NCBI GenBank assembly: GCA_965247435.1
Contig: OZ252019.1
Coordinates: 2,604,001-2,668,000, forward strand
Origin: Ilyomonas sp965247435
GTDB taxonomy: Bacteria; Bacteroidota; Bacteroidia; Chitinophagales; Chitinophagaceae
Direction: 5' to 3'
Length of the DNA: 64,000 bases
Shown here: positions 35,781 to 44,703 of the stretch, piece after piece
How positions within the stretch are numbered: the first letter of the stretch is position 1
Layout: the number at the start of each line of letters is the position of its first letter
Notes under the pieces: model-generated
Database searches by the model: none
Told to the model about the DNA's origin: nothing
What the model saw: only the letters and a program-made list of their open reading frames with translations
Position numbers and translations under genes: made by a program

Positions 35781-36962
35781 ATGATAGCGGAAGTTAATAA
35801 AGGCATATACAGACTGGTAGAATCAGAAAAAGATAAAGACTTACAACGGATCGGCGAAAAAGTAATACAGCAGCAGCGCCTGAGCTTTGAGGAAGGAGTA
35901 TTACTTTTTGAAAAAGCGTCTCTCCCGTTTGCCGGAGCGCTGGCCAATCATGTGCGCGAACAAAAGCATGGCAACAAAACGTATTTCAACCGCAATTTTC
36001 ATATTGAGCCTACGAATGTATGTGTCTTCTCCTGCGCCTTCTGTTCGTACAGCCGCCTGTATGCACACCGCGACGAAGGCTGGGAGTTAAGCACGCAGCA
36101 AATGCTGGATATTGTAAAAAGCTATGATGGCAAGCCGGTAACAGAAGTACATATTGTAGGCGGTGTACACCCGAAGCTGAACCTGCAGTTTTTTATTGAT
36201 TTAATGCAGCAGATAAAAGCGCATCGCCCGGAGTTGCACATCAAAGGTTATACGGCTGTAGAACTGGATTATATGTTTCGCAAGGCGAAGGTGACCATAC
36301 CGGAAGGTATGCGCCTGCTGCACGAAGCCGGGCTGGACTCGATGCCGGGCGGCGGCGCCGAAATCTTTCACCCGGAAATAAGAGAACAAATATGTGCCGA
36401 CAAAGTAGATGCGGCCGGCTGGCTGGCCATACATCGTGCTGCGCACGGGCTGGGGATGCACAGCAATGCTACGATGCTGTACGGACATATTGAAAAGCCG
36501 ATGCACCGCATAGACCACATGGACAGGCTTCGCCGGCTGCAGGACGAAACCGGCGGCTTTAATACGTTTATCCCGCTAAAGTTCCGCAACCGCAACAACG
36601 ACATGAGTAATGTGCGGGAATCAACGGCGATAGAAGACATGAAGCTATACGCGATTGCACGGCTGTACATGGATAACTTTCCGCACCTGAAAGCATACTG
36701 GCCGATGCTGGGTCGCCAAAGCGCACAGCTAACCTTATCGTTTGGCGTAAATGACCTTGATGGAACTATTGATGACACCACCAAAATTTATTCTATGGCC
36801 GGCAGCGAAGAGCAATCGCCGGCGCTCTCCACAACCCAATTGGTAACACTGATAAAACAAGCAGGCAGAGAGCCGGTGGAACGGGATACGCTGTACAACG
36901 AAATAAAAAACTACAAAGACGTAGCCATTGCCGAAATGGAGGTAAACCCGCTGTATAATTAA
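35781..36962 (+). CDS. mqnE: Aminofutalosine synthase
   Basis: MqnE is the radical SAM enzyme that joins the MqnA product with adenosine carbons to form aminofutalosine. The 393-residue protein has the iron-sulfur motif CVFSCAFC near residues 81-88 within FHIEPTNVCVFSC. EVHIVGGVHPKLNLQ lies near residue 120, the MPGGGAEIFHPEIR signature near residue 192, and HSNATMLYGHIEK near residue 228. All are diagnostic for MqnE. It is followed after one base by the sulfatase-type gene, so the two are translationally linked. Confidence 0.93.
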   Translation: MIAEVNKGIYRLVESEKDKDLQRIGEKVIQQQRLSFEEGVLLFEKASLPFAGALANHVREQKHGNKTYFNRNFHIEPTNVCVFSCAFCSYSRLYAHRDEGWELSTQQMLDIVKSYDGKPVTEVHIVGGVHPKLNLQFFIDLMQQIKAHRPELHIKGYTAVELDYMFRKAKVTIPEGMRLLHEAGLDSMPGGGAEIFHPEIREQICADKVDAAGWLAIHRAAHGLGMHSNATMLYGHIEKPMHRIDHMDRLRRLQDETGGFNTFIPLKFRNRNNDMSNVRESTAIEDMKLYAIARLYMDNFPHLKAYWPMLGRQSAQLTLSFGVNDLDGTIDDTTKIYSMAGSEEQSPALSTTQLVTLIKQAGREPVERDTLYNEIKNYKDVAIAEMEVNPLYN

Positions 36963-36963
36963 G

Positions 36964-38853
36964 ATGGATACCTTCCGGGAAATGGCTAAAATATTGCTTG
37001 CCGCTTTATTATATTTTGGATTCTGGGTGCTCTTCTTTTTTATAGACCGGCTTGTTTTTGTTTTATACTTTACCGATAAGTTAGCTGGTAGTACGGCTGC
37101 CGAAATCTGTAATATATTCTTCTGCGGCCTTCGGATGGACCTTTCTATGGCGGCGTACGTTTGCGCTTTACCCTTACTGATTTTTATTATTTGTTTGTTT
37201 GTTCCTGCACCGCCGGTATTAAAAAAAGTGCTGCATGTTTACACATGGATTATCATTGCTCTTTTCGCCATCATTGCTATTGTAAACCTGAACATCTATC
37301 ACGAATGGGGAAGTAAGATTAGCTATAAAGTAGTGGAATACCTTGTTAGCTTTCCCAAAGAAGCGATGGCTTCCGGCGCCTCCGCCCCCATTTTTTCCTC
37401 CCTCGTTATACTAACAGTTTTAATACTAACTGCGGTTCTGTTTTATTATAAAATCATTGCCTTTGCGCGTTATAGAAAACTGCGGCTACTGCAGGCATTC
37501 ACCTGCAGTCTGTTATTGCTGGGAACAACGATACTAACTATACGCGGTGGCTGGCAGCTCTCGCCGATGAATGAAAGCATGGCCTATTTTTCCGACAAGC
37601 CTTTTCTTAATTATGCAGCAGTAAATACAGACTGGAGCTTCCTGAATGATATTATCAAAAACAAGTTAGGTAAGCATGGTAGCAAAAATCCTTATGCCTA
37701 TTTTACGAATGCGGAAGCAAAAGCCATTATGCAAAGTCTTTATGTAAAGCCGGCCGCAGATACCACAACGATACTTACTACTAAACGGCCGAATGTTGTA
37801 ATCATTATCATAGAAAGCTTTACGGCCGATGTAATAGCAAGTCTTGGCGGTGAAAAAGGCATTACGCCCAATATGGAACGGCTACTGCAGGAGGGCATTT
37901 TATTTACCAACGTATTTGCTGCAGGCGACCGTACCGACAAAGGTACCGTTGCAGTACTCAGCGGCTTTCCGTCGCAGGCCATTAACAGCATTATTAAAAC
38001 CGACAGTAAACAAAAACGACTGCCCTGCATTGCACAGGTACTGGCCAAAGAAGGCTATCCTGCATCGTTTTATTATGGCGGCGAGAGCGAGTTTGTAAAC
38101 ACAAGGTCGTACCTGCTGAGCCACGCTTACACCCGCGTCATTGACAAAAACAGCTTTGATAAAAAAGACATGAACTCCAAGTGGGGCGCTTACGACGAAG
38201 TGGTTTTCAACAGGCAGTTGCAGGATATAAACAAGGAAAGACAGCCTTTTTTATCTACCATCCTCACCCTTACCAATCACGAGCCTTTTGAACTTCCGGC
38301 AACACCGCATTTTGGCAATGCAACACCACCGCAACTCTTTAAAAGCACGGCCTGGTACACCGATTCCTGCATTGCCGATTATATACAAAAAGCAAAGCAG
38401 CAGCCCTGGTATAAGAATACTTTGTTTGTGCTGGTGGCCGACCATGGCCACCTGTTGCCGGCTAATAAATACGAGATTAATGATTACCACCGCTTTCGCA
38501 TTCCGCTGCTTTTTCTTGGCGGCGCCATACGACCGGAGTGGAGGGGTAAAAAATGGGATAAGATTGGCGGCCAGACAGATATTGCGGCTACACTGCTGCA
38601 GCAAATGGATTTGCCGTACACGCAATTTACATGGAGCAAAGACCTGCTGAACAGCAACACCAGACCGTTCAGCTTTTATGACTGGGATAATGGCTTTGGC
38701 TTTGCCACGCCGGAGCAGGTAATTTCATTTGATAACGTTGGTAAAAACATCACGTTCCGGCGTTACAACAGGCCAAAACCGACAGATGACACTTTGGTAA
38801 AGTGGGGCAAGGCGTATCTGCAAACGGTATATGACGAGTACCTTGCGTATTAA
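36964..38853 (+). CDS. Membrane-anchored sulfatase-fold protein (LTA synthase/phosphoethanolamine transferase type)
   Basis: This is an alkaline-phosphatase superfamily protein of 629 residues. Five membrane helices fill about residues 1-190 (first at 9-33). The soluble domain then has RPNVVIIIIESFTADVIAS with the first metal ligands near residue 278. GDRTDKGTVAVLSGFPSQ carries the catalytic threonine near residue 320, and VADHGHLLP near residue 490 provides the later metal ligands. The architecture matches LTA synthase-like enzymes that transfer a phospho-group to a lipid or glycan on the outer face of the inner membrane. The donor is unknown. It begins one base after mqnE but has no clear link to menaquinone. 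Confidence 0.85.
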   Translation: MDTFREMAKILLAALLYFGFWVLFFFIDRLVFVLYFTDKLAGSTAAEICNIFFCGLRMDLSMAAYVCALPLLIFIICLFVPAPPVLKKVLHVYTWIIIALFAIIAIVNLNIYHEWGSKISYKVVEYLVSFPKEAMASGASAPIFSSLVILTVLILTAVLFYYKIIAFARYRKLRLLQAFTCSLLLLGTTILTIRGGWQLSPMNESMAYFSDKPFLNYAAVNTDWSFLNDIIKNKLGKHGSKNPYAYFTNAEAKAIMQSLYVKPAADTTTILTTKRPNVVIIIIESFTADVIASLGGEKGITPNMERLLQEGILFTNVFAAGDRTDKGTVAVLSGFPSQAINSIIKTDSKQKRLPCIAQVLAKEGYPASFYYGGESEFVNTRSYLLSHAYTRVIDKNSFDKKDMNSKWGAYDEVVFNRQLQDINKERQPFLSTILTLTNHEPFELPATPHFGNATPPQLFKSTAWYTDSCIADYIQKAKQQPWYKNTLFVLVADHGHLLPANKYEINDYHRFRIPLLFLGGAIRPEWRGKKWDKIGGQTDIAATLLQQMDLPYTQFTWSKDLLNSNTRPFSFYDWDNGFGFATPEQVISFDNVGKNITFRRYNRPKPTDDTLVKWGKAYLQTVYDEYLAY

Positions 38854-38870
38854 CACTGGCAAGTGAACTT

Positions 38871-39749
38871 TTAACCAAATATTTCCTGTACATTTTTTTG
38901 AATGGTAGCAACCATTCTTTGCATCGGCAAATCATTCTCATCCGGCCCGAAAGGATCTTCGATTTCCTCCGCAATTAGCTCCAGGCTCGCCAGAATATAA
39001 AAGACAAATGCAACAACCGGGATTGCTAAATAGCCAAGGGTGAATATATAGCCAAAGGGCAGCGTAACTACATAAAAGAAAATAAACTTTTTAATAAAGG
39101 CGCTGTACGAATAAGGAATAGGTGTGTTCTTAATACGCTCACACGCGCCGCAGACATCCAGCAGCGACTGCACTTCTGCGTTTAATATAATCAGGTGCTC
39201 GCCGGTTATTTTTTTATGGTCGTATAAATGGCTGATGCGCTGCCATAGCAGCTTTACCACCTGGCCTGGCACATGCCGGTTTACATCAAAGCCGGGTAGC
39301 TCGGGGTGGCGGTGTTCATCCAGCTCGAGGCGGGTGATTTCGTTTTGTAAATGTTTGGAAAGCAGGTGTGCAAACAAGGGTAAAAGCTTAGCAAAAAAAG
39401 CGCGGTCTTTCGCAGTGTCGGCAGGCAAAAAAGTATCCAGCTTGATGGCAAGGTTACGGGTATTATTTATTAAGGAACCCCAGAGCTTTCGGCCTTCCCA
39501 CCAGCGGTCGTAGGCTGTATTGGTACGGAAAACCAGCAGCATGGAAATGGCGAAGCCAAGCAGGCCATGCATGAGTGTAACATTGCTGAGGTGGCTGCCG
39601 GGCTGCAGGTGCAGCCAGGTAATTTCAATAAAATTAATAGCGAATGTATATACGCACAAAAAGAGCATCAGCGGCAGCAACTGGCGCATCGTATCTGCTT
39701 TGTGCAGGCTTAAAATGCCGATCCAATGCCTGGGGTTGTAAGTTATCAT
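38871..39749 (-). CDS. Bestrophin family (UPF0187) membrane channel protein
   Basis: This is an ion-channel-like inner-membrane protein related to bestrophin, which forms pentameric chloride or cation channels. The start MITYNPRHWIGILSLHKADT is typical of bacterial members. About four helices follow, with FRTNTAYDRWWEGRKLWG near residue 55 being the conserved bestrophin segment. EEIEDPFGPDENDLP near residue 270 is the acidic C-terminal motif. The ATG at 39749 is chosen over an upstream extension to 39848 because the family starts exactly here. The gene converges on the sulfatase gene with a 17-base gap. Confidence 0.9.
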   Translation of the reverse strand: MITYNPRHWIGILSLHKADTMRQLLPLMLFLCVYTFAINFIEITWLHLQPGSHLSNVTLMHGLLGFAISMLLVFRTNTAYDRWWEGRKLWGSLINNTRNLAIKLDTFLPADTAKDRAFFAKLLPLFAHLLSKHLQNEITRLELDEHRHPELPGFDVNRHVPGQVVKLLWQRISHLYDHKKITGEHLIILNAEVQSLLDVCGACERIKNTPIPYSYSAFIKKFIFFYVVTLPFGYIFTLGYLAIPVVAFVFYILASLELIAEEIEDPFGPDENDLPMQRMVATIQKNVQEIFG

Positions 39750-39970
39750 GGTGCAAAGGTAATGCGGGATAATGCTGGTGCTTATTGCATAGGAGCACTC
39801 TTTAATACTTGGTGAAGTACAGGAATTGATAATACGTTCGCCCGGCACCGATGATGATTAAAAAACTGCTATTGAAGTTAATAACCAAAGTTAAATAGAT
39901 AGTGCAGAGCTGAATACGAAGAATAGTAAAATTACAAATGCGGAAGATAACAAGTATCAGCCCGTATTTT

Positions 39971-39982
39971 GGCACATACAAT
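39971..39982. repeat. Left copy of an inverted repeat bracketing the UGT/Crp module
   Basis: The sequence GGCACATACAAT here is, with a five-base insertion, the reverse complement of ATTGTATGTTGTGTGCC at 42316-42332. The pair encloses the UGT, DUF2147-like and Crp/Fnr genes. It may mark the edges of a transferred segment, but the match is short. Confidence 0.35.
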
Positions 39983-39983
39983 G

Positions 39984-41270
39984 TTAGCTGCTGCCGGCTT
40001 CTTTGCTTATATACCTGTTAATTATTTGTATGGCATTTTCAACACCATTTTCGTTTGATAGCAACTGCCCAAGTCTTTCAGCATTTGCAATAATATTTGA
40101 TGTCTCCGAGTATAATATTGCATTTGCCAACCTGTGCGCTGTGAGTTTGGTTTTTTTAATTGGTTTTGAACCAACGCCCAACTCAAATACTCTTTGTCCC
40201 CAGGCTGGCTGGTCTGCATTGTGAGGAATAATAATTGTTGGCTTACCTGCTCTTAATCCTGTTGCTGTGGTTCCTGCTCCACCATGATGTATTACTATTT
40301 TCATTTTAGGAAATAGCCAGGTATGAGGAATACTCTCAACTAAGAAAACATTGTCCGGCAAAATTTGTTTATAGTCGTTTGTTGTCCACCCAAGCCCAAC
40401 TACGGCTCTTTGTTTTGTTATATTTAATGCCTCAACAATTATAGTAAGTGTGTTATTGAAACTGTTAAGTTCTTTCATACTTCCAAAGCCAATGTAGATA
40501 GGCCTTTCGCCACTATTTATAAAGTTTTCAAGCTCAACTGGCGGCGAGAAATCTGGCGCTGTTTCTAATATCCAGCTTCCTGTGGTGTGTATATTATTAG
40601 TCCATTCTTTTTGACGGGGAAATAAAAAATTGCTGTAACCGTTTAAAACCAATTGACCATCCTTTATTTGTTGTTTTAAAGGCGAAACGCTAAAGTTAAT
40701 TTTGCTTTGAATTTGCTTAACCCAAAACTCTTTTATTGGCGACTTTGCCAATGCCCAAAATACTTTGTCAAAAATAAAATGAGTAAACAGGTTGTAATAA
40801 CTTCCAAATTTTGGTAAAGCATAAAATAAAATAGACGGATATTTTTTTGTAGAGACAATAGGAAACGGGGTTGCTAAAATGGCTTTTCTATTTTTCTCTT
40901 TTGCTAAAAAAAAACCTAATGGCATCCCCGGATGAAAAATTATCAGGTCGGCACTTTGACAAGCATTCCAAAGTTCAGCTTGGGTTTTTACCATTAATGC
41001 TTTTAAAGATTTTGAACCTTTTAAGTGGCTTACAATAAATTTCAAAGGGTTACTGCCCTTTGCCATTTGTTGTACATCATCACCTTCCATAATTTTTTGA
41101 ATGTCCACATCAAGTGCATAAAAATCAAGCCCATAGTTACGTACAAATGTTTCTTCATTTTTTGCCGAAACAATTGAAACATCATAGCCAGATTTCTTCA
41201 AACCAATTCCAAGTGCAATATAAGGTTGCAGGTCGCCTCTTGTGCCTACGGTCGTGATGACTATTTTCAT
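39984..41270 (-). CDS. UDP-glycosyltransferase-like protein (GT1)
   Basis: This is a GT1 family enzyme of 428 residues. Relatives glycosylate small molecules such as sterols or macrolides, or make rhamnolipid-type products. It starts MKIVITTVGTRGDLQPYIAL, as in the sterol/macrolide subgroup. The donor-binding PSPG-like region has VIHHGGAGTTATGLRAGKP near residues 335-353, then HNADQPAWGQRVFELGVG. The gene is AT-rich compared with the core genes around it. It is the last of three same-strand genes starting with a Crp/Fnr regulator, which may control it. The acceptor is unknown. Confidence 0.87.
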   Translation of the reverse strand: MKIVITTVGTRGDLQPYIALGIGLKKSGYDVSIVSAKNEETFVRNYGLDFYALDVDIQKIMEGDDVQQMAKGSNPLKFIVSHLKGSKSLKALMVKTQAELWNACQSADLIIFHPGMPLGFFLAKEKNRKAILATPFPIVSTKKYPSILFYALPKFGSYYNLFTHFIFDKVFWALAKSPIKEFWVKQIQSKINFSVSPLKQQIKDGQLVLNGYSNFLFPRQKEWTNNIHTTGSWILETAPDFSPPVELENFINSGERPIYIGFGSMKELNSFNNTLTIIVEALNITKQRAVVGLGWTTNDYKQILPDNVFLVESIPHTWLFPKMKIVIHHGGAGTTATGLRAGKPTIIIPHNADQPAWGQRVFELGVGSKPIKKTKLTAHRLANAILYSETSNIIANAERLGQLLSNENGVENAIQIINRYISKEAGSS

Positions 41271-41293
41271 TTGTTATCAGAATAAAAATTATT

Positions 41294-41662
41294 TCATAAC
41301 TGTCTTATGAAAATGAACTTTTTTGAAAAAATTAGTTTCTTCACTGAAAAGGTAAAATTGTCTGCTGTTAGTTGCTTTATTATAATATTGAATTCTTGAT
41401 TGTCAGCCGGGTTTATTAAAATGCCATTATAAAATTTAGTTTCTGTGTCATAAACAAAAGATTTAAATACTATGGTTCCCTTTTTACTCTTGCCATATAT
41501 TTTTTTGTCAGCTCCTATATACATCTCTATCTTTTTCTCGTTGTGTTCTTTGTCCATCCATTTACCTGTCAGGTTGGATTGTGAGAAAGATTTTTGGTAA
41601 ATGCCTAAGTAAACGAATAAAGTAAAGACCGGTAACTTCATCACTTTTTTAAGTGTCGTCAT
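41294..41662 (-). CDS. Exported DUF2147-like small protein
   Basis: The protein has 122 residues with a signal peptide (KLPVFTLFVYLGIYQKSFSQ). The mature part SNLTGKWMDKEHNEKKIEMY, followed by KKIYGKSKKG, matches the start of DUF2147-type beta-barrel domains, and later strands (YNGILINPADNQEF) agree. An internal ATG at 41641 that starts the signal peptide directly is also possible. It sits between the Crp/Fnr and UGT genes on the same strand and is AT-rich like them. No enzymatic role is known for the family. Confidence 0.6.
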   Translation of the reverse strand: MTTLKKVMKLPVFTLFVYLGIYQKSFSQSNLTGKWMDKEHNEKKIEMYIGADKKIYGKSKKGTIVFKSFVYDTETKFYNGILINPADNQEFNIIIKQLTADNFTFSVKKLIFSKKFIFIRQL

Positions 41663-41720
41663 TTATCAATGCATTAACTGCAAAAGTTCAAAACACTTCC
41701 TTATTTCCACTTAACATTTG

Positions 41721-42296
41721 TTACAAAATTATTTGACGTCTTATTCTCGAAAGGCTTTGTGGTTTTATACCCAAAAAAGAAGCGATATATTGAATGGGTA
41801 TGTTTTGTATAAGATGAGGTTGTTCGGTTATCATTTTTTTGTAACGCAGTTCGGCCGAAAGCGTAGCAAGATCGTTAGCCCTGATTTGTGATAAAGCCAT
41901 AACTTTTTCAAAAATGACTAAGCTGAACTTTTTAAAGTTGTCGCTTTTTTCAATTAGAGTGATTAGATTTTTTCTTGAAATTCTCAATAGTTCGCAATCG
42001 GTAATACATTCAACATTTTCTATTGCCGGCTTTTGGTGGATAAGATTAAGAAAGGATGCGGTAAAGCCGTTGGAGGAACATAAATAAGTAGTTACTTCAT
42101 TACCATTTTCATCATAGTAAAAGAGCCGCATAAATCCTTCATTAATAAAATACAGGAATTGAGGTATTTTATCCTGGTCTTCAACAATCGTATTTCTGTT
42201 TATATTATAGCGTTCAAAAAACTGGTTACACAACATTTTGTCATTTAAGTCTAACTGTATTGTTTTTGAAATTTCTTGAAATAATCCGTCGAGCAT
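41721..42296 (-). CDS. Crp/Fnr family transcriptional regulator
   Basis: This is a DNA-binding regulator of 191 residues of the Bacteroidota Crp/Fnr type. The N-terminal part is a cyclic-nucleotide-binding-like beta roll (FLYFINEGFMRLFYYDENGN near residues 47-66). A dimer helix follows, and a winged helix-turn-helix has IPIQYIASFLGIKPQSLSRI near residues 168-187, ending at the very C-terminus. The ATG at 42296 is chosen; the frame is open up to 42413, but that part belongs to the neighbouring gene's 3' region. It may control the two genes downstream. The effector is unknown. Confidence 0.85.
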   Translation of the reverse strand: MLDGLFQEISKTIQLDLNDKMLCNQFFERYNINRNTIVEDQDKIPQFLYFINEGFMRLFYYDENGNEVTTYLCSSNGFTASFLNLIHQKPAIENVECITDCELLRISRKNLITLIEKSDNFKKFSLVIFEKVMALSQIRANDLATLSAELRYKKMITEQPHLIQNIPIQYIASFLGIKPQSLSRIRRQIIL

Positions 42297-42313
42297 TTTT
42301 ATAATCAGTCTTT

Positions 42314-43288
42314 CTATTGTATGTTGTGTGCCGCCTTGCAATTGCAGCGAACTAAAGCAAGGCGATTTGTTGATGAGGGCGGCTGCGATTTGCAATATGC
42401 TTCCAAACACCATAGTATCGTTGCGTACTTTAGCTTGTTAGTTTCGCCATCCGATAGTCCGGTAGTCCTGGCAATTATCTCAGTTGATATACCGCTTTCC
42501 TTCAGCGCTTTTGCTATTTCCATATTCCTTTCTAACTTACCTTCTAATTTGCCTTCCAACTTACCTTCGTCAAAAGCGGTGTCAATAACACCTTTCAGGT
42601 CCCGGTATATTTTTAAGCTGTTTTCATAACTGTCCAGTTGGGTTTGGTCAAACCTGGCCAGTTCCGCTTTCTCAAAAGCCTGTATAAAAACCTCATCTCT
42701 AAAAATGGAAGGAATGGTCTGGAAGTCTTCGAGGTGCCTGATGAAATAAAGCCATTTGTCCAGACGCGTTTTCAGTTCCGTTTCTGCCTGCCTGAAGTTA
42801 GGCATCTCCAGATAGATATAAGTCAGCTTATCGTAAAAGGTCTTGCCGTTTTGGTTCTTCAGCTTAATGGTGTGTACGACTTCACTCCGCTCCGGTTCGT
42901 TTTCATAATCATTGAATGTAAAGTCTAAAATACCCACACAATAAACCGCTTTCAGGTTGTAGTTCCACTCTCCCTTTTCTGCCTGTTCACGAATTGGAAA
43001 GGTGGAATAGTAAATGGTTCTTTCCTTAAAATAGTTCTGTTTGGCTTTTTGCAGTTCTACAATAAACTTCTCTCCCGCTTCATTCTCACAGTAGATGTCA
43101 TAGATAGCTTTCCGGTCAAGTTCAGTCTGCCCTAATTGCTCTGTACTTTTAAAAGAGAGCGTAATTATCTGGTTCTGCTGTGGCAAAAGGGCATTGAGGA
43201 AGTCCAGCAAAAGCGGTTTACTGGCTTCTTCACCAAAGATTTTCTTAAACCCAAAGTCGGTAAATGGATTGATATATTTTGCCTTCAC
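42314..43288 (-). CDS. PD-(D/E)XK nuclease family transposase-like (Rpn/PF12784) protein
   Basis: This is a protein of the Rpn-like, transposase-associated PD-(D/E)XK nuclease family (PF12784), 324 residues. It starts KAKYINPFTDFGFKKIFGEE. It has DIYCENEAGEKFIVELQKAK with the catalytic D-ExK around residues 68-87, and the typical C-terminal charged repeats EGKLEGKLEGKLE. After the usual ending (TTGLSDGETNKLK) the frame continues for 37 more residues that look like non-coding readthrough (SSTNRLALVRCNCK). The original stop appears lost, close to the bracketing repeat at 42316-42332. The start is GTG at 43288. These genes spread between genomes, but target-site and activity data are lacking. 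Confidence 0.85.
   Translation of the reverse strand: MKAKYINPFTDFGFKKIFGEEASKPLLLDFLNALLPQQNQIITLSFKSTEQLGQTELDRKAIYDIYCENEAGEKFIVELQKAKQNYFKERTIYYSTFPIREQAEKGEWNYNLKAVYCVGILDFTFNDYENEPERSEVVHTIKLKNQNGKTFYDKLTYIYLEMPNFRQAETELKTRLDKWLYFIRHLEDFQTIPSIFRDEVFIQAFEKAELARFDQTQLDSYENSLKIYRDLKGVIDTAFDEGKLEGKLEGKLERNMEIAKALKESGISTEIIARTTGLSDGETNKLKYATILWCLEAYCKSQPPSSTNRLALVRCNCKAAHNIQ
42316..42332. repeat. Right copy of the inverted repeat bracketing the UGT/Crp module
   Basis: ATTGTATGTTGTGTGCC here pairs, in reverse orientation and with a five-base gap, with GGCACATACAAT at 39971-39982. It falls at the 3' end of the nuclease gene, within its abnormal tail. Confidence 0.35.
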
Positions 43289-43456
43289 GTTATTAATCTA
43301 AATGTTTGCAATTTACAAACTCTTATCTCTCCATAGCTTAACATACCATCCTGCAACGCGCATAATGATCGCCTGTTGATAATATTCTTCTCCTGCCCCC
43401 AATACTTATTCATCCGTACAATCACCGGCCGCGCCTTGTGCGCTTATCTGCCTTTA

Positions 43457-44182
43457 TCAGAGAATCGCCTCAACAACTGTCCTGGTTGCGGTATCTACAA
43501 CCAATATTCCTTCCTCCACATCATTCATCTGGCAGAGCAGCCCGCCCCGCTCATCTATGATAGAAGTTTTACCGCCACACTCTTCCCCGTCTGCCTGCCC
43601 CACGCAATTGGCATACAGCACCAGCATCGGGTATTGCTGCGCAATGCCGGCTAACCGTACCAGCGCTTTTTCTGTTCCTTCCTCCGATTTTGCAACGCTG
43701 GCGATATATACAGTCGCTCCGTTTGCAGCCGCCGCCGCCGCATGCGCTTCAACAGATATTTCGTAGCAGATCGCCAGCGCAATAGCCGGATCCATAATGT
43801 TTAAGGTTACATTCTCCCCGCTTATAAAGAACGGATCTTCATCGCTGTGCAAATGTTTTTTAGAATACACGATCCGCGCTTTGCCCGGCCTGAAAAGAAT
43901 CATACTGATGCAAATGCCCTGCGCGCTCCTCGTAGGCACCCCAACGCCAATAATGATGTGCTGCGCATCACTGATCTTTTGAAAATCATCGAGCCGGCTG
44001 TCCCCTATCTCAATGGCCAGCGCTGCTGCCAGCGTTGGTTCATAGCCGGTGAGCGATAGTTCGGGGAAAATAAGCATGTCCGCACCGGCGGCAACGGCCA
44101 ACTGCACCAGCTTAATATGGTTATTAATATTCCGTTGAATATCGCCGGCAAGCGGCCTTGCCTGCGCAACACCAATTTTCAT
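43457..44182 (-). CDS. Carbon-nitrogen hydrolase (nitrilase superfamily)
   Basis: This is an amidase or nitrilase-like hydrolase of 241 residues. The Glu-Lys-Cys triad is visible: FPELSLTGYEP (Glu near residue 41), YSKKHLHSDE (Lys near residue 109) and LAICYEIS (Cys near residue 143). The substrate is not predictable; close relatives include amidases and NAD-synthetase-type domains. Length is short for the superfamily (usually 260-300) but all core strands are present. The gene stands between the PD-(D/E)XK nuclease and DUF1810 genes on the same strand. Confidence 0.85.
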   Translation of the reverse strand: MKIGVAQARPLAGDIQRNINNHIKLVQLAVAAGADMLIFPELSLTGYEPTLAAALAIEIGDSRLDDFQKISDAQHIIIGVGVPTRSAQGICISMILFRPGKARIVYSKKHLHSDEDPFFISGENVTLNIMDPAIALAICYEISVEAHAAAAAANGATVYIASVAKSEEGTEKALVRLAGIAQQYPMLVLYANCVGQADGEECGGKTSIIDERGGLLCQMNDVEEGILVVDTATRTVVEAIL

Positions 44183-44245
44183 GATGGTTTATTTTAAATC
44201 TTTGGTGGAAAAAAGGAGCGCCGTAGAGTTATAACCTTGTACCTA

Positions 44246-44677
44246 CTACAATTGTCTGCCAATGATCCGCAGCGTTTGTGCATCCTGCTCCCCATTGAAA
44301 AATGCAGCTAACACTTCCTCAAACACCGGGTCGGCGCCGGGCACCGAGGCAAACAGCGTAAGGCAGGAGCGCAGCTTTACATCGTCGGGACTGCCGAATA
44401 TCTTATGCGCGCTGGCGCCTTTCAGTTTAAGCAGTTCGGTGCAAATAAGCACCAGCCGGCTGCCCAAAACCGGGTGCTGCAAATAGGCGCTGGCTTCGGC
44501 GCTGCCTTTTATTGCATAAAACTTAGAAGTAGCACTATAGCCCAGCCCTTGTACCTGCGGAAAAATATACCACATCCAATGGCTTTGTTTCCGGCCGCGC
44601 TGTATCTCTGCCAGTGCAGTGGCAAAGTCGCGTTCCTGTGCGTCTGTAAACCTTTTCAGGTTGTAATCATCCGGCAT
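44246..44677 (-). CDS. DUF1810 family protein
   Basis: This is a soluble protein of 143 residues of DUF1810, whose function is not established. Conserved pieces are YNLKRFTDAQERDFATAL at the start and GRKQSHWMWYIFPQVQGLG near residues 28-46, the most conserved part of the family. An LTLFASVPGAD helix follows near the end. The gene is preceded by the DUF1080 gene (26-base gap) and followed by the nitrilase gene, possibly co-transcribed. Confidence 0.85.
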   Translation of the reverse strand: MPDDYNLKRFTDAQERDFATALAEIQRGRKQSHWMWYIFPQVQGLGYSATSKFYAIKGSAEASAYLQHPVLGSRLVLICTELLKLKGASAHKIFGSPDDVKLRSCLTLFASVPGADPVFEEVLAAFFNGEQDAQTLRIIGRQL

Positions 44678-44703
44678 ATCGGCGCCCGTTTTTAAGTAAA
44701 TCT

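Noticed and set aside
42314..43288. A complete insertion sequence
   Set aside because: The nuclease gene belongs to a transposase-associated family, but no terminal inverted repeats or target duplications were seen around it.
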